Of a DNA stretch of 15,249 nt, positions 1 through 7,151 are shown in pieces. Under the pieces are notes generated by a model. The model was not told the origin of the DNA, did not search any database, and worked only from the letters and a program-made list of their open reading frames with translations. Positions within the stretch are counted from its first letter, which is position 1. Every line of letters starts with the position of its first letter. A program made the position numbers and the translations under genes. The DNA is taken from contig JALGWA010000003.1 in assembly GCA_025774425.1 (NCBI GenBank), positions 1 through 15,249 of the forward strand, read 5' to 3'. Origin of the DNA: a bacterium (lineage in GTDB: Bacteria > Arandabacterota > Arandabacteria > Arandabacterales > JALGWA01).

Positions 1-1725
1 TGCCGGGCGGACGCCGCCAGAGACAAGCGCGGCGTCTGCGGCATCAAGGCCGACGGCATGGCCATGCGGATGATGCTCTTGAGGAACGTCATGGGCGCTT
101 CGACTTACCAGTATCACTGCGACCAGACGGTCAAGACGCTCCGCGCCACGGCCAAGGGCGCGACGGCCTACGAGATCAAGGAGCCCGGGAAGCTCAAGAC
201 CTTCGCGGAGCGGCTCGGCGTGGACCCGTCCGGCCCCCCCGCGGATACAGCGCTCCGGCTGTGCGACTTCGTCCAGAACGACTTCAACCGCAGCCACCAG
301 GAGCCGAGCAGAATAGTCGAGGCCCTGGCGACGGAAGAGCGCAAGAAGGTCTGGAAGGAGCTGGGCATATTCCCCGGCGGCATATACGGCGAGATGATGT
401 TCTCGACGAGCTCATGCCTGACCAATGTCGACGGCTACTACGTCAGCCTCGCGCTCAAGGCCATGCGCCTCGGTGTCGCCATGGCCTACCAGAGTCAGAT
501 CGTCAACGAATACCTCCAGGACGTTCTCTTCGGCATCCCGCGCCCGCATGAGGTCCGGGTGGACCTCGGCGTGCTCGACCCGGAGTACGTCAACGTTCTC
601 CCCAACGGCCACGAGCCCTTCCTCGGCTTCGCCATGGTCGAGCTCGCGCGCGAGAAGGAGTGGCAGGACAAGGCCAAGGCCGCCGGCGCCAAGGGCATGA
701 GGATAATCGCCAACATCGAGACCGGCCAGGAGATGATCCAGCGCTGGGAGATGGACGACGTCTTCTACGGATTCACGGGCAACTGGATCATGCAGGAAGC
801 GGTGCTCGCAAGCGGCTGCGTCGATCTGTTCGCCGCCGACATGAACTGCGCCATGCCCGTCGATCCCGAGTACGCAGCCAAGTACAAGTTCAAGCTCGTG
901 CCCGTGAGCGAGCTCGTCGTGTTCGAGGGAATAGACGAGAGGGTCGACTACGTGCCCGAGAAGGCGAGGGAACAGGCCGCCAGGCTGCTCGAGATGGCGA
1001 TAGCCAATTTCAAGGAGCGCAAGGGCAAGGTCGAGCCGATCACCGGGCTGCCCATGAGCGGTGCAGTGGCCGGCTTCTCCACGGAGAGCATACTCGAGGC
1101 GCTGGGTGGAACGCTCGAGCCCCTGCTCGACGCGGTCAAGGCGGGGACGATCCGCGGCATCGTCGGGCTGGTCTCATGCACGTCGCTCAGGGACAACGGC
1201 CAGGACGTTCACACGGTCAAGGTCGCGAAGGAACTGATCAAGCGCGACATACTCGTGCTCTCGCTCGGGTGCGGAAACGCGGCCCTGCAGGTCGCGGGTC
1301 TCTGCAGCCCCGCCGCCAAGGAGACGGCGGGTGACGGGCTCAAGTCGATATGCGAAGCCCTCGGCACGCCTCCCGTGCTCAGCTACGGCACCTGCACGGA
1401 CACCGGTCGGCTGGCCGACCTGCTCGCGGCGGTGTCCGGCGCCCTCGGCGACGTCCCCATCAAGGACCTGCCGGTGGCGGCGGCCGCGCCCGAGTACATG
1501 GAGCAGAAGGCGACGATCGACGCCGTGTTCGCCCTCGCGCTGGGACTATACACTTACGTCAACCCGGTGCCGACGGTGACCGGCGGTCCCGATCTGGTCA
1601 AGCTCCTGACCGAAGACTGCAAGCAAGTGACCGGCGGCGTGCTGGACGTCGAGACCGACGCCGTCAAGGCCGTGGAGAACATCGCGGCGCACATCGAGGC
1701 CAACCGCAAGAAACTCGGAATCTAG
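1..1725 (+). CDS. cooS: CooS-family Ni,Fe-CODH-like protein, 5' partial, deviant C-cluster site
   Basis: The frame is open from base 1, and its first codons encode a CR...GVCG pattern typical of the B-cluster region of CooS, so the true start lies outside the window and the ATG at 58 is internal. Numbering from that ATG, the CODH active-site landmarks are visible: His20 (second-sphere His), His185 in GHEP, Cys264 in MNCAMP, Cys374 in VSCTS, Cys405 in LGCGN, Cys446 in GTCTD and Lys484 in EQKA. Their spacings match the family ligands known from Carboxydothermus CODH-II. The usual CCTG motif reads IETG, so the cysteine that binds the unique iron of the C-cluster is replaced by Glu221 (codon 718-720). 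True CODHs interconvert CO and CO2. Homologues lacking one canonical ligand, such as CooS-V of C. hydrogenoformans, hold an Fe-S-O hybrid-type cluster and do not oxidise CO. Family membership is secure; CO activity is doubtful. No CooC or electron-transfer partner is visible in the window. Confidence 0.93.
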   Translation, partial: CRADAARDKRGVCGIKADGMAMRMMLLRNVMGASTYQYHCDQTVKTLRATAKGATAYEIKEPGKLKTFAERLGVDPSGPPADTALRLCDFVQNDFNRSHQEPSRIVEALATEERKKVWKELGIFPGGIYGEMMFSTSSCLTNVDGYYVSLALKAMRLGVAMAYQSQIVNEYLQDVLFGIPRPHEVRVDLGVLDPEYVNVLPNGHEPFLGFAMVELAREKEWQDKAKAAGAKGMRIIANIETGQEMIQRWEMDDVFYGFTGNWIMQEAVLASGCVDLFAADMNCAMPVDPEYAAKYKFKLVPVSELVVFEGIDERVDYVPEKAREQAARLLEMAIANFKERKGKVEPITGLPMSGAVAGFSTESILEALGGTLEPLLDAVKAGTIRGIVGLVSCTSLRDNGQDVHTVKVAKELIKRDILVLSLGCGNAALQVAGLCSPAAKETAGDGLKSICEALGTPPVLSYGTCTDTGRLADLLAAVSGALGDVPIKDLPVAAAAPEYMEQKATIDAVFALALGLYTYVNPVPTVTGGPDLVKLLTEDCKQVTGGVLDVETDAVKAVENIAAHIEANRKKLGI

Positions 1726-1741
1726 GGTGAGCGCTCGGTGT

Positions 1742-1774
1742 GGGGCGGCCCCTCGGGGCCGCCCCCCTCTATTT
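1742..1774 (+). terminator. GC-rich hairpin terminator after cooS
   Basis: GGGGCGGCCCC (1742-1752) and GGGGCCGCCCC (1755-1765) are perfect reverse complements and form a stem of about 10-11 bp with a tiny loop. It starts 16 bases after the cooS stop. The following CCTCTATTT tract is only partly U-rich, so termination strength is uncertain, but its position between two same-strand genes fits a terminator. Confidence 0.7.
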
Positions 1775-1778
1775 GTCC

Positions 1779-1805
1779 TTGTGCCGCCGCTGCGACTGTG
1801 ATACT
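1779..1805 (+). promoter_or_regulatory. Possible sigma70-type promoter for the 100-aa gene
   Basis: A GATACT -10 candidate (1800-1805) is preceded by an extended TG at 1797-1798. A weak TTGTGC -35 candidate (1779-1784) lies 15 bases upstream of the -10. The match is partial. It is offered because the upstream terminator implies that the next gene needs its own promoter. Confidence 0.22.
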
Positions 1806-1829
1806 GGTTTCCGGTGACGGAGGGAGTCT

Positions 1830-2132
1830 ATGATACTCGACGAACTCAGGGGCGAAGTCGTCCTCATCAAACTCAAGAGCCACGAGGAGCTCGAAACCTT
1901 CGGCGTGCCGTCATCGAGCATCTACGCCAAGGTGATAGAGATCGACGAACGCGTCGGCATCTGGATCGAGAACCCGAAATGGTCTCCCAGGGAAACCACC
2001 GAGAAGAACCAGGAGCACATGACCCAGATCCTCATACGGTGGGAGTACGTCGTGGGCATAATGACCTTCCCCGACAGAGAGGGCTTCAAGGAAGAAGCCG
2101 AAATCAAGCCAATGGGCTTCGTCACCGAGTGA
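1830..2132 (+). CDS. Small uncharacterised protein, 100 aa
   Basis: I do not recognise this protein. The start is supported by a GGAGG Shine-Dalgarno sequence at 1819-1823, six bases before the ATG. The product is acidic and soluble-looking, with no signal peptide, membrane segment or cysteine. Residues 8-50 alternate hydrophobic and polar residues in short strands (GEVVLIKL, YAKVIEID, VGIWIENP), which suggests a small beta-barrel or Sm-like fold. Residues 60-80 (HMTQILIRWEYVVGIMTF) may form another strand pair or helix. It lies 104 bases after cooS, across a terminator, and converges on the secreted-protease gene, so nothing ties it firmly to either neighbour. The clear ribosome binding site and protein-like composition make it a likely real gene; the function is unknown and the beta-barrel idea is inference. 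Confidence 0.8.
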   Translation: MILDELRGEVVLIKLKSHEELETFGVPSSSIYAKVIEIDERVGIWIENPKWSPRETTEKNQEHMTQILIRWEYVVGIMTFPDREGFKEEAEIKPMGFVTE

Positions 2133-2142
2133 CGCTCTCCCC

Positions 2143-2163
2143 CGGGCGCCCTCGAAGCGCCCG
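2143..2163. terminator. Hairpin between convergent genes
   Basis: CGGGCGC (2143-2149) and GCGCCCG (2157-2163) pair into a 7-bp stem with a 7-base loop. The hairpin lies in the 46-base gap between the converging genes that end at 2132 and 2179. There is no U-tract on either side, so it is a possible bidirectional terminator only. Confidence 0.35.
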
Positions 2164-2178
2164 CCGCTCCCCCGACGG

Positions 2179-3909
2179 CTAGCGGGCTATCACCACCTTG
2201 GTCGTCAGCACGTCCGCGCCCGTGTCGAGCCTGATGAAGTAGACGCCGGAACCCAATCCGCCCGCGGCGGTCGCGTTCCACCCGAGAACGTGGTAGCCCT
2301 CTTCCCTCCGGCCGTTCACGAGGTCGCGTACGTGCCTGCCCGCGACGTCGTAGATGGCCATGCGTACGTCGGCCGCCTCGGGGAGTCCGAATACGATGCT
2401 CGTACTCGATGAGAGCACAGCGCCCCCGGCGACGGCCAGCACCGCCCCGTCGGGAACCCCGGCCGGCCCGCCGCCCCCGACGCCCGAGGTGGAACCCCAG
2501 AGCGTGAAGTCCGAATCGCTCTCGTCCGAGCCTTCGTTGGGCACGCCGTCGTAGGCGACGACCTTGATCCGCGCCGTCTTCGAGTCGACATCCGGCACGG
2601 TCCACATGTAGGACCCGTCATTGGGTTCGCCGGCCGCCACCGTGTCCGGATAGGTCGCACCCCCGTCCGTGGACAGCACGATGGTGACACTAGTGACGCG
2701 CGCGTTGTCGCTGGCCGTCCAGGTGATTTCGTAATCGGTGTTGTACTCTATGACCTCGCCTCCGTCGGGCGCAGTGACTTCCACGTCCGGGGCTATGGGA
2801 TCGCGCGCCACGACGGGCACCACGGCGAAGTCCGGGTCGCCGGCGAAGCGCATGCACTCGTTGAGTCCGCATGAGGGAATATCGGCGTTGGCCTGCAGAA
2901 AGGCGTCATATACCGACCAGCCCTGGTTCATGTAATCGAACAGGGCCGTCTGCCAGGCGATGGACTCACCCCAACAATCGGAGCACCAGGATTCCGACAT
3001 ATGGCAGTAGCCGACGGTCGTCGTCGCCTCCCAGGAGGACTTGCGGAAAGCGCTCGAGAAACTGCCCCCAAGCGTATCGCACATCCCCTCGCAGCTTCCG
3101 AGAAAGGTGAAAGGCATCTTGGCGCGATTGGCGATCCAGATCGCCACCTTGAAGGCCGTGACATCCACACCGGTCGAGCCGTCGCAGCCGTACATGAAAC
3201 TGCTCGACCCGCCGTGGTTGAGCTCGTAGAACATGGCGGTGTGATCGGACTTCACATGGCCCCTGATCTGCTCCAGAGTGGGCCACTTGACCGCCTCGGT
3301 CGAGTAGCCCATGTCGTCGAACCAGTCCGCGGCGTTCTGGTACCAGGTCGTCCACGCGCCGTAGTAGGGGCATTCCCAGGGCCCGCTGAACGAGAACGCC
3401 GTGTAAGGAGGCGGCACACCGTCACCGAGCACGGCGCCGGTCACGGCGTTCACCACCTTGACGACGAGCCGGCCGTCGACGACGCTCCTCACCACCCAAC
3501 AGGGATCCGCCGGCGCGGGCTTGATCGGGAATACGGCGGACCGGGGCGAGATGTAGTAGAGCTTGGAGAATTGTATGTCACCGCCCACGACCTCCTCGGC
3601 TTCTTGGCGCGAGATCAGATCGGCGGGCAGCTCCCGGGGCAGATCCTCCCTCCAGTTCACACGCTTGGCCAGAAGCTCGCCCGTCTCCCTGTCGAATTGA
3701 TAGACGATGTTGTCCATCTCGACAGTCGCTTCACCTATCATCCGCTGGTGATAGTAGACGATCTTGTCGCCGAACACGCCTTCCTGGAAGGCGCGGTCGC
3801 CCGTCTCGTACTCGCTCAGGAAACCCGCAGCTGGCGCGGTCTCGAACGCGGCGAGAAGGGCAAGCACCGCAAGCGCGGCCGCTGCCGGGTGTCTATTCCA
3901 ATCTGCCAT
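2179..3909 (-). CDS. Secreted clan CD (caspase/gingipain-like) peptidase candidate with Ig-like and FlgD-like C-terminus
   Basis: The ATG at 3909 is chosen because GGGGAGG lies seven bases upstream, giving 576 residues. Residues 1-29 form a signal peptide with a hydrophobic core and an Ala-rich cleavage region. Residues 30-165 resemble the PepSY/FTP-type pro-regions of secreted peptidases (TVEMDNIVYQFDRETGELLA, then VVKVVNAVTGAVLGD). Residues 185-345 look like a caspase/gingipain fold: His232-Gly233 in YELNHGGS, and Cys273 after a hydrophobic strand in FTFLGSCEG. The following TTTVGY and AFLQA segments fit the C25 pattern. Residues 380-472 are an Ig-like domain with the LSTDGGAT signature, and residues about 505-576 form an FlgD-like/type IX-type C-terminal module ending in TTKVVIAR. 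The protein is probably exported and displayed on the surface. The His/Cys dyad call is inference from motifs; a non-peptidase relative with the same fold is possible. The neighbouring gene upstream carries the same C-terminal modules. Confidence 0.85.
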   Translation of the reverse strand: MADWNRHPAAAALAVLALLAAFETAPAAGFLSEYETGDRAFQEGVFGDKIVYYHQRMIGEATVEMDNIVYQFDRETGELLAKRVNWREDLPRELPADLISRQEAEEVVGGDIQFSKLYYISPRSAVFPIKPAPADPCWVVRSVVDGRLVVKVVNAVTGAVLGDGVPPPYTAFSFSGPWECPYYGAWTTWYQNAADWFDDMGYSTEAVKWPTLEQIRGHVKSDHTAMFYELNHGGSSSFMYGCDGSTGVDVTAFKVAIWIANRAKMPFTFLGSCEGMCDTLGGSFSSAFRKSSWEATTTVGYCHMSESWCSDCWGESIAWQTALFDYMNQGWSVYDAFLQANADIPSCGLNECMRFAGDPDFAVVPVVARDPIAPDVEVTAPDGGEVIEYNTDYEITWTASDNARVTSVTIVLSTDGGATYPDTVAAGEPNDGSYMWTVPDVDSKTARIKVVAYDGVPNEGSDESDSDFTLWGSTSGVGGGGPAGVPDGAVLAVAGGAVLSSSTSIVFGLPEAADVRMAIYDVAGRHVRDLVNGRREEGYHVLGWNATAAGGLGSGVYFIRLDTGADVLTTKVVIAR

Positions 3910-3916
3910 GGGCCGA

Positions 3917-3923
3917 CCTCCCC
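3917..3923 (-). promoter_or_regulatory. Ribosome binding site that sets the start at 3909
   Basis: The - strand reads GGGGAGG seven bases before the ATG at 3909. The reading frame stays open further upstream to an ATG at 3954, but the 15 extra residues precede a complete signal peptide and that ATG lacks a comparable site. Confidence 0.75.
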
Positions 3924-4006
3924 GTGGTTGCGCATGGACGCTCCGGGCGCCCACACCGGGCCTTCGACGTAACGGAAGGGCGCCGATCCGCCCCTCCCCG
4001 TCTCAC

Positions 4007-4034
4007 AGTATGCCACAGAATGGAACTTAGGCAA
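4007..4034 (-). promoter_or_regulatory. Possible promoter for the clan CD protease gene
   Basis: On the - strand, TTGCCT (4034-4029) and CATACT (4012-4007) are separated by 16 bases, each matching four of six consensus positions. Transcription would begin near 4000 and leave a leader of about 90 bases. It lies in the 150-base gap after the papain-like gene, so independent transcription of the downstream gene is plausible. Confidence 0.3.
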
Positions 4035-4059
4035 GCGCGGCTTCCGCGGCCACCGCCCG

Positions 4060-6543
4060 CTACCGGGTGACGACCACCTTGGTCGTCGCGCCGCCCGCGG
4101 GACTCTCCAGCCTCAGGAAGTAGACACCGGGCTGAAGCCTGCCGCCCGCCTCGTTGGTCAAGTCCCAGTCTATGTGATGGTATCCCTTTTCGCTCACACC
4201 GCCTGCGATGCGCGCGACACGCCGCCCGGCGACGTCGTAGCAGTCGATGCGCATGCGGCCGGCCGTCGGCAACGCGAACTCGATCGCGGCGACCGAGCCC
4301 CCGGGCATGCCGCCCGTCACACCGATCGCGACGGCGCCGGGCCCGTCGGCGTCGGCCGACTCGTCCACCCCCGCGTGGCATCCGATGATCGTGAAGTCGG
4401 CGTCGCTCTCGTCCGCGCCTTCGTTGGAAGCGGCGTCGCACGCGACTACCTTGATCCGGGCCGAGTCGCAATCGATATCGGGAACGGTCCACGCGTAGAC
4501 GCCGTCGTCCGGCTCGCCGGCCGCAAGCGTGTCGGCGAAGGTCGCTCCTCCGTCCGTCGACAGGAGAATGCATACGGAAATGACGCCGTGATCGTCCGCG
4601 GCCGTCCATTCGATGTCGTACGTCGAGCCGAAACCGAGCGACTCGCCGCCGTTCGGCGCCAGGACGGTCACGACGGGCGGCTCGACGTCGAGCGCGGCCG
4701 ACTTGCACGCCCTCACGACTACATCGTCCACGGCCGCTTCGACTATGGATCCGGGAGAGGAGTCCTGAGCGACGAACCGGAACTTCATTCCGGCGGTGAG
4801 CGGGACGAAGTCCTCGAGGCGGAACTCCATCCTCGTCCAGGTCCGCCGGCTGTATGTCAGTCTCTCGAGGTTCACCCATGTCGCTCCGCCGTCGGCGGAG
4901 ACGTCCACGACGAAGTCGTCGTCATTCGGGCCCGAGCCCGTGTCGCTCGCATACCACCTGTAGTAGGCGAACACGGCCGAATCGAAGCCGGACAGATCGA
5001 CGGTCGGACTGATGAGCGTGGTCCGGCCGCCGTCGACGTCGTAGGCGCCCTGGGGATCGCCCGGATCGGACTGCTGAGTGAAGTAGCAACACGTCCCCGC
5101 TCCGGCGGTGTGGTCGTTTTCGGGCTGAACCTCCACCGGCCCCCACCAGGTCGCGTTGGGATCCCCCCGCTCCCACATGCCGGTCACGGCCGCGTCTCCC
5201 GGCACGCCGGCCGTCCAGCCGAGGTCGGACTCGAAGTCATCGGCGAACACCGTGACCATCTCGCCGCCGTCGAGCGTGAAGCTGCGCGTCGAGGCCCCCT
5301 GGTCCGATGTGACCTCGATCTGAAACACGAGCGGCCCGCATGCGACCTCGGAAGCACCGACGGCGAACACGAAGTGGGGGCTGTCCGACTCGAGCGCCGT
5401 CCCCTTGTCGATACCCGAGTAGGTCGCCACGCTGTCGATGACCGAGACGCCCTCGACCAGGCTGCGGAGGGTGGCCGCCACGCCCGTCGCGGTCTCCGCG
5501 CCGATGTTGAGCAGGCTCACCACGAGCGTGACGGGCTCGCCGGGCTCTATGAAGCCGTCGCCGTCACCGGCCGCGTCGTCCACGCCGACGGAGTCGACGA
5601 AGAAATGCACCGTCTGGCCGGGCGTGTAGTTCAAGGCGTCGGCCGCATAGCCGATGCAACTCGAACCGTACTTGATGTACATGTAGCCGCCGTCGCCCCA
5701 GTCGGGTCCCCACGAGTTCTTCATGATCCAGGCGCCCTGGCCGCCGCACATGGCGTCGTCCCAGCCGACCAGGAGCACGCCGTGGTTGATCTCCGAGCAG
5801 TCGTCCTCGTAGCAGCCGCCGATGTAAGAGTCGAATCCGTCGCATACCGCGACGGCGCAGGCCACCGGCCCGTCCAGCAGGGCCGTCTTGAGCGCCTCAA
5901 CCGTGTCGTCGACGTAGTAGTATGAGTCGAGGCCGGCGGCGACGACGCATCCCGTGGCCGTGCAAGCGTCCGTGTCCGTGCCGTGATACGGCATGCATGA
6001 CTCCCTCACGGCGCCCTGATCGATGAACACGTCATAGGCCGTCTCCATGTACCCGCCGCCGCAGTCGTCGCCGGCGGGATTACAGCATATGACCGCCTGC
6101 TCGGAAAGGTCCTCCTCGAGGCCGCTGTATATCAGGATCCGGGACTCGAATGCGGCGGTCGCGCAAAAGGCCCAGCAGCTGCCGCAGTTGCCCTGATACT
6201 TGACCGGTGTGACTCCGCCCCTGGCGCGCCAGTCGAACGACGAGGGGAAGTCCATACCCTCGGGTGCGGTTATGAGGCGCCCCTCGCGGGCGGCCCGGCG
6301 CCTCTTCTCATCGAGGTCGGGGGGGATGCTGAGACCCAGGAGACATCGGAACTCCTCGTCGCTGAGCCTTGAGACCGATGTCCGCCCGGCCGTCCAGGAA
6401 TACGCATTCTCGTCGATGCGGCGGCTTATGCGGTCTATCTTGGCCTGCTCGGCCTCGGGGGAGAGTTCGGCAAAAACGGGTGCGGCGAGGCATGCGAGCG
6501 CCAGCGACCAGGTGAGCATTCGTCCGACGGCCGTCGATTTCAA
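4060..6543 (-). CDS. Secreted papain-family (C1A) cysteine protease with multidomain C-terminus
   Basis: The frame opens at a TTG at 6621, but that codon abuts a perfect -10 box and precedes the likely transcript start. I choose the TTG at 6543 (AAAGGGA seven bases upstream), which gives a signal peptide with Lys and Arg before the hydrophobic core. An ATG at 6519 is the alternative. Numbering from 6543 (827 aa), residues 1-25 are the signal peptide. Residues 35-72 resemble a cathepsin B-type propeptide (YSWTAGRTS, then LLGLSIPP). Residues 95-305 are the C1A domain with Gln117, Cys123 in CGSCWAF, His254 in INHGV and Asn276 in KNSWGPDWGDGGY, a complete catalytic set. Next come a CARDB-like domain (about 314-425), a jelly-roll/MAM-like region (about 435-612), an Ig-like domain (629-721) and an FlgD-like C-terminal module (about 753-827). 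The protease is predicted to be active and exported, probably surface-anchored or released. The substrate is unknown. Confidence 0.93.
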   Translation of the reverse strand: MKSTAVGRMLTWSLALACLAAPVFAELSPEAEQAKIDRISRRIDENAYSWTAGRTSVSRLSDEEFRCLLGLSIPPDLDEKRRRAAREGRLITAPEGMDFPSSFDWRARGGVTPVKYQGNCGSCWAFCATAAFESRILIYSGLEEDLSEQAVICCNPAGDDCGGGYMETAYDVFIDQGAVRESCMPYHGTDTDACTATGCVVAAGLDSYYYVDDTVEALKTALLDGPVACAVAVCDGFDSYIGGCYEDDCSEINHGVLLVGWDDAMCGGQGAWIMKNSWGPDWGDGGYMYIKYGSSCIGYAADALNYTPGQTVHFFVDSVGVDDAAGDGDGFIEPGEPVTLVVSLLNIGAETATGVAATLRSLVEGVSVIDSVATYSGIDKGTALESDSPHFVFAVGASEVACGPLVFQIEVTSDQGASTRSFTLDGGEMVTVFADDFESDLGWTAGVPGDAAVTGMWERGDPNATWWGPVEVQPENDHTAGAGTCCYFTQQSDPGDPQGAYDVDGGRTTLISPTVDLSGFDSAVFAYYRWYASDTGSGPNDDDFVVDVSADGGATWVNLERLTYSRRTWTRMEFRLEDFVPLTAGMKFRFVAQDSSPGSIVEAAVDDVVVRACKSAALDVEPPVVTVLAPNGGESLGFGSTYDIEWTAADDHGVISVCILLSTDGGATFADTLAAGEPDDGVYAWTVPDIDCDSARIKVVACDAASNEGADESDADFTIIGCHAGVDESADADGPGAVAIGVTGGMPGGSVAAIEFALPTAGRMRIDCYDVAGRRVARIAGGVSEKGYHHIDWDLTNEAGGRLQPGVYFLRLESPAGGATTKVVVTR

Positions 6544-6550
6544 GCAGGTG

Positions 6551-6557
6551 TCCCTTT
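6551..6557 (-). promoter_or_regulatory. Ribosome binding site supporting the TTG start at 6543
   Basis: AAAGGGA on the - strand lies seven bases before the TTG at 6543. The ATG at 6519 has only a weak GGA nearby and would remove all positive charge from the signal peptide n-region. A CCCCG-CAG-CGGGG mini-hairpin (6563-6575) lies just upstream in the leader. Confidence 0.5.
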
Positions 6558-6620
6558 CCGGCCCCCGCAGCGGGGCGTCCCACTCATACCAACCGCAATA
6601 GCATATATCTTTACTGTTCA

Positions 6621-6650
6621 ATTATACCACAAACAGAGGGCCGGCCTCAA
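6621..6650 (-). promoter_or_regulatory. Strong sigma70-type promoter for the papain-like protease gene
   Basis: The - strand has a perfect TATAAT -10 box (6626-6621) and a TTGAGG -35 box (6650-6645) with an 18-base spacer. This is the best promoter match in the window. Transcription would start near 6614, leaving a leader of about 70 bases before the TTG at 6543. The AT-rich stretch immediately downstream of the -10 is unusual for this G+C-rich sequence and supports the call. Confidence 0.7.
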
Positions 6651-7060
6651 GTTGCGATCGTGACGCCTTGTGGCTCCGGTGCGTCCAAAGCCGGGATTCG
6701 CCTAACCTGTTGCCCCGGCGGGTGTTGGGCATATCAATATCATGCCTCTCCGGCTCATCGGCCCGCCACGATCTCCGGATCTCACCCGCTCCACCACCAC
6801 GCTCGCGACTACGGGCTTCCACCTCTGGGCGGCCAGTTCGGCTCTCAAGGCGGCCGGGAACCAGGGTGTCGCCCGCGCCGGGCAGGGTTTCGGCGCGGGA
6901 CCGTCCGGCCGGAGATGAGAGTGTTCGTATCGCCGGCGCGGGGCCGGGTTTCGGGGGCCGACGTACCGGGGCTCGCCGACTACACCGTGCGCTCGGCGCA
7001 GGGCCGGATCTCAGACCTGTCGCGTGTGGAGAGTGTGGAAGACGGGTACCGACGGGGCCC
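6651..7060. other. Intergenic stretch without a recognisable gene
   Basis: Frames are open on both strands here, but the predicted peptides are Arg/Pro/Gly-rich, match no family I know and lack convincing ribosome binding sites. One - strand frame also runs into the promoter at 6621-6650. GC-rich imperfect repeats around GGGTTTCGG occur near 6885-6960. GCCGGG and CCCGGC segments near 6696-6725 could pair. I see no RNA gene or intact element; it may be decayed coding or repeat-element DNA. Confidence 0.5.
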
Positions 7061-7076
7061 GACGGGGTCTGGCCCC
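7051..7076. repeat. GACGGGG tandem with GGGGTCTGGCCCC hairpin-like element
   Basis: GACGGGGCCC (7051-7060) is followed at once by GACGGGGTCT (7061-7070). The second unit contributes to GGGGTCTGGCCCC (7064-7076), a short inverted GGGG/CCCC element. Motifs of this type resemble extragenic palindromes found near REP-associated transposases; no transposase is visible here. Confidence 0.4.
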
Positions 7077-7093
7077 ACCCAACCGGGCCGGCG

Positions 7094-7151
7094 ACTGTGC
7101 ATCTTGAGCTCTGACCCCCCGATTGCACTGTGCATTTTGAGCTCTGACCCC
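7094..7151. repeat. Two 25-bp direct repeats, 33-bp period
   Basis: Bases 7094-7118 and 7127-7151 match at 24 of 25 positions (C at 7103, T at 7136). The shared core on the + strand is TTGAGCTCTGACCCC preceded by ACTGTGCAT. The second copy ends five bases before the hflK stop codon, on the downstream side of that gene. With only two copies and an 8-base spacer this is not a CRISPR array; a REP-like or transposon-end remnant is the likelier reading. Confidence 0.8.

Noticed and set aside
1814..2182. Alternative + strand frame overlapping the 100-aa gene
   Set aside because: Its product is Arg/His/Gly-rich; the frame starting at 1830 has the well-spaced GGAGG and a protein-like composition.
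3001..3972. Long open frame on the + strand opposite the clan CD protease gene
   Set aside because: It is antisense to a gene with a signal peptide, domains and a ribosome binding site; its product is His/Arg/Pro-rich without any family features, typical of high-G+C shadow frames.
4174..5925. 583-codon + strand frame opposite the papain-like gene
   Set aside because: It overlaps the complete C1A catalytic domain coding sequence on the other strand and has a shadow-like Arg/Asp/Val/His composition.
6622..7128. 168-codon - strand frame in the gap upstream of the protease gene
   Set aside because: It runs through the strong promoter, lacks a ribosome binding site and encodes low-complexity Arg/Pro/Gly-rich sequence.
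7094..7151. CRISPR array
   Set aside because: There are only two repeats with an 8-base spacer and no cas genes; repeat-element remnants fit better.
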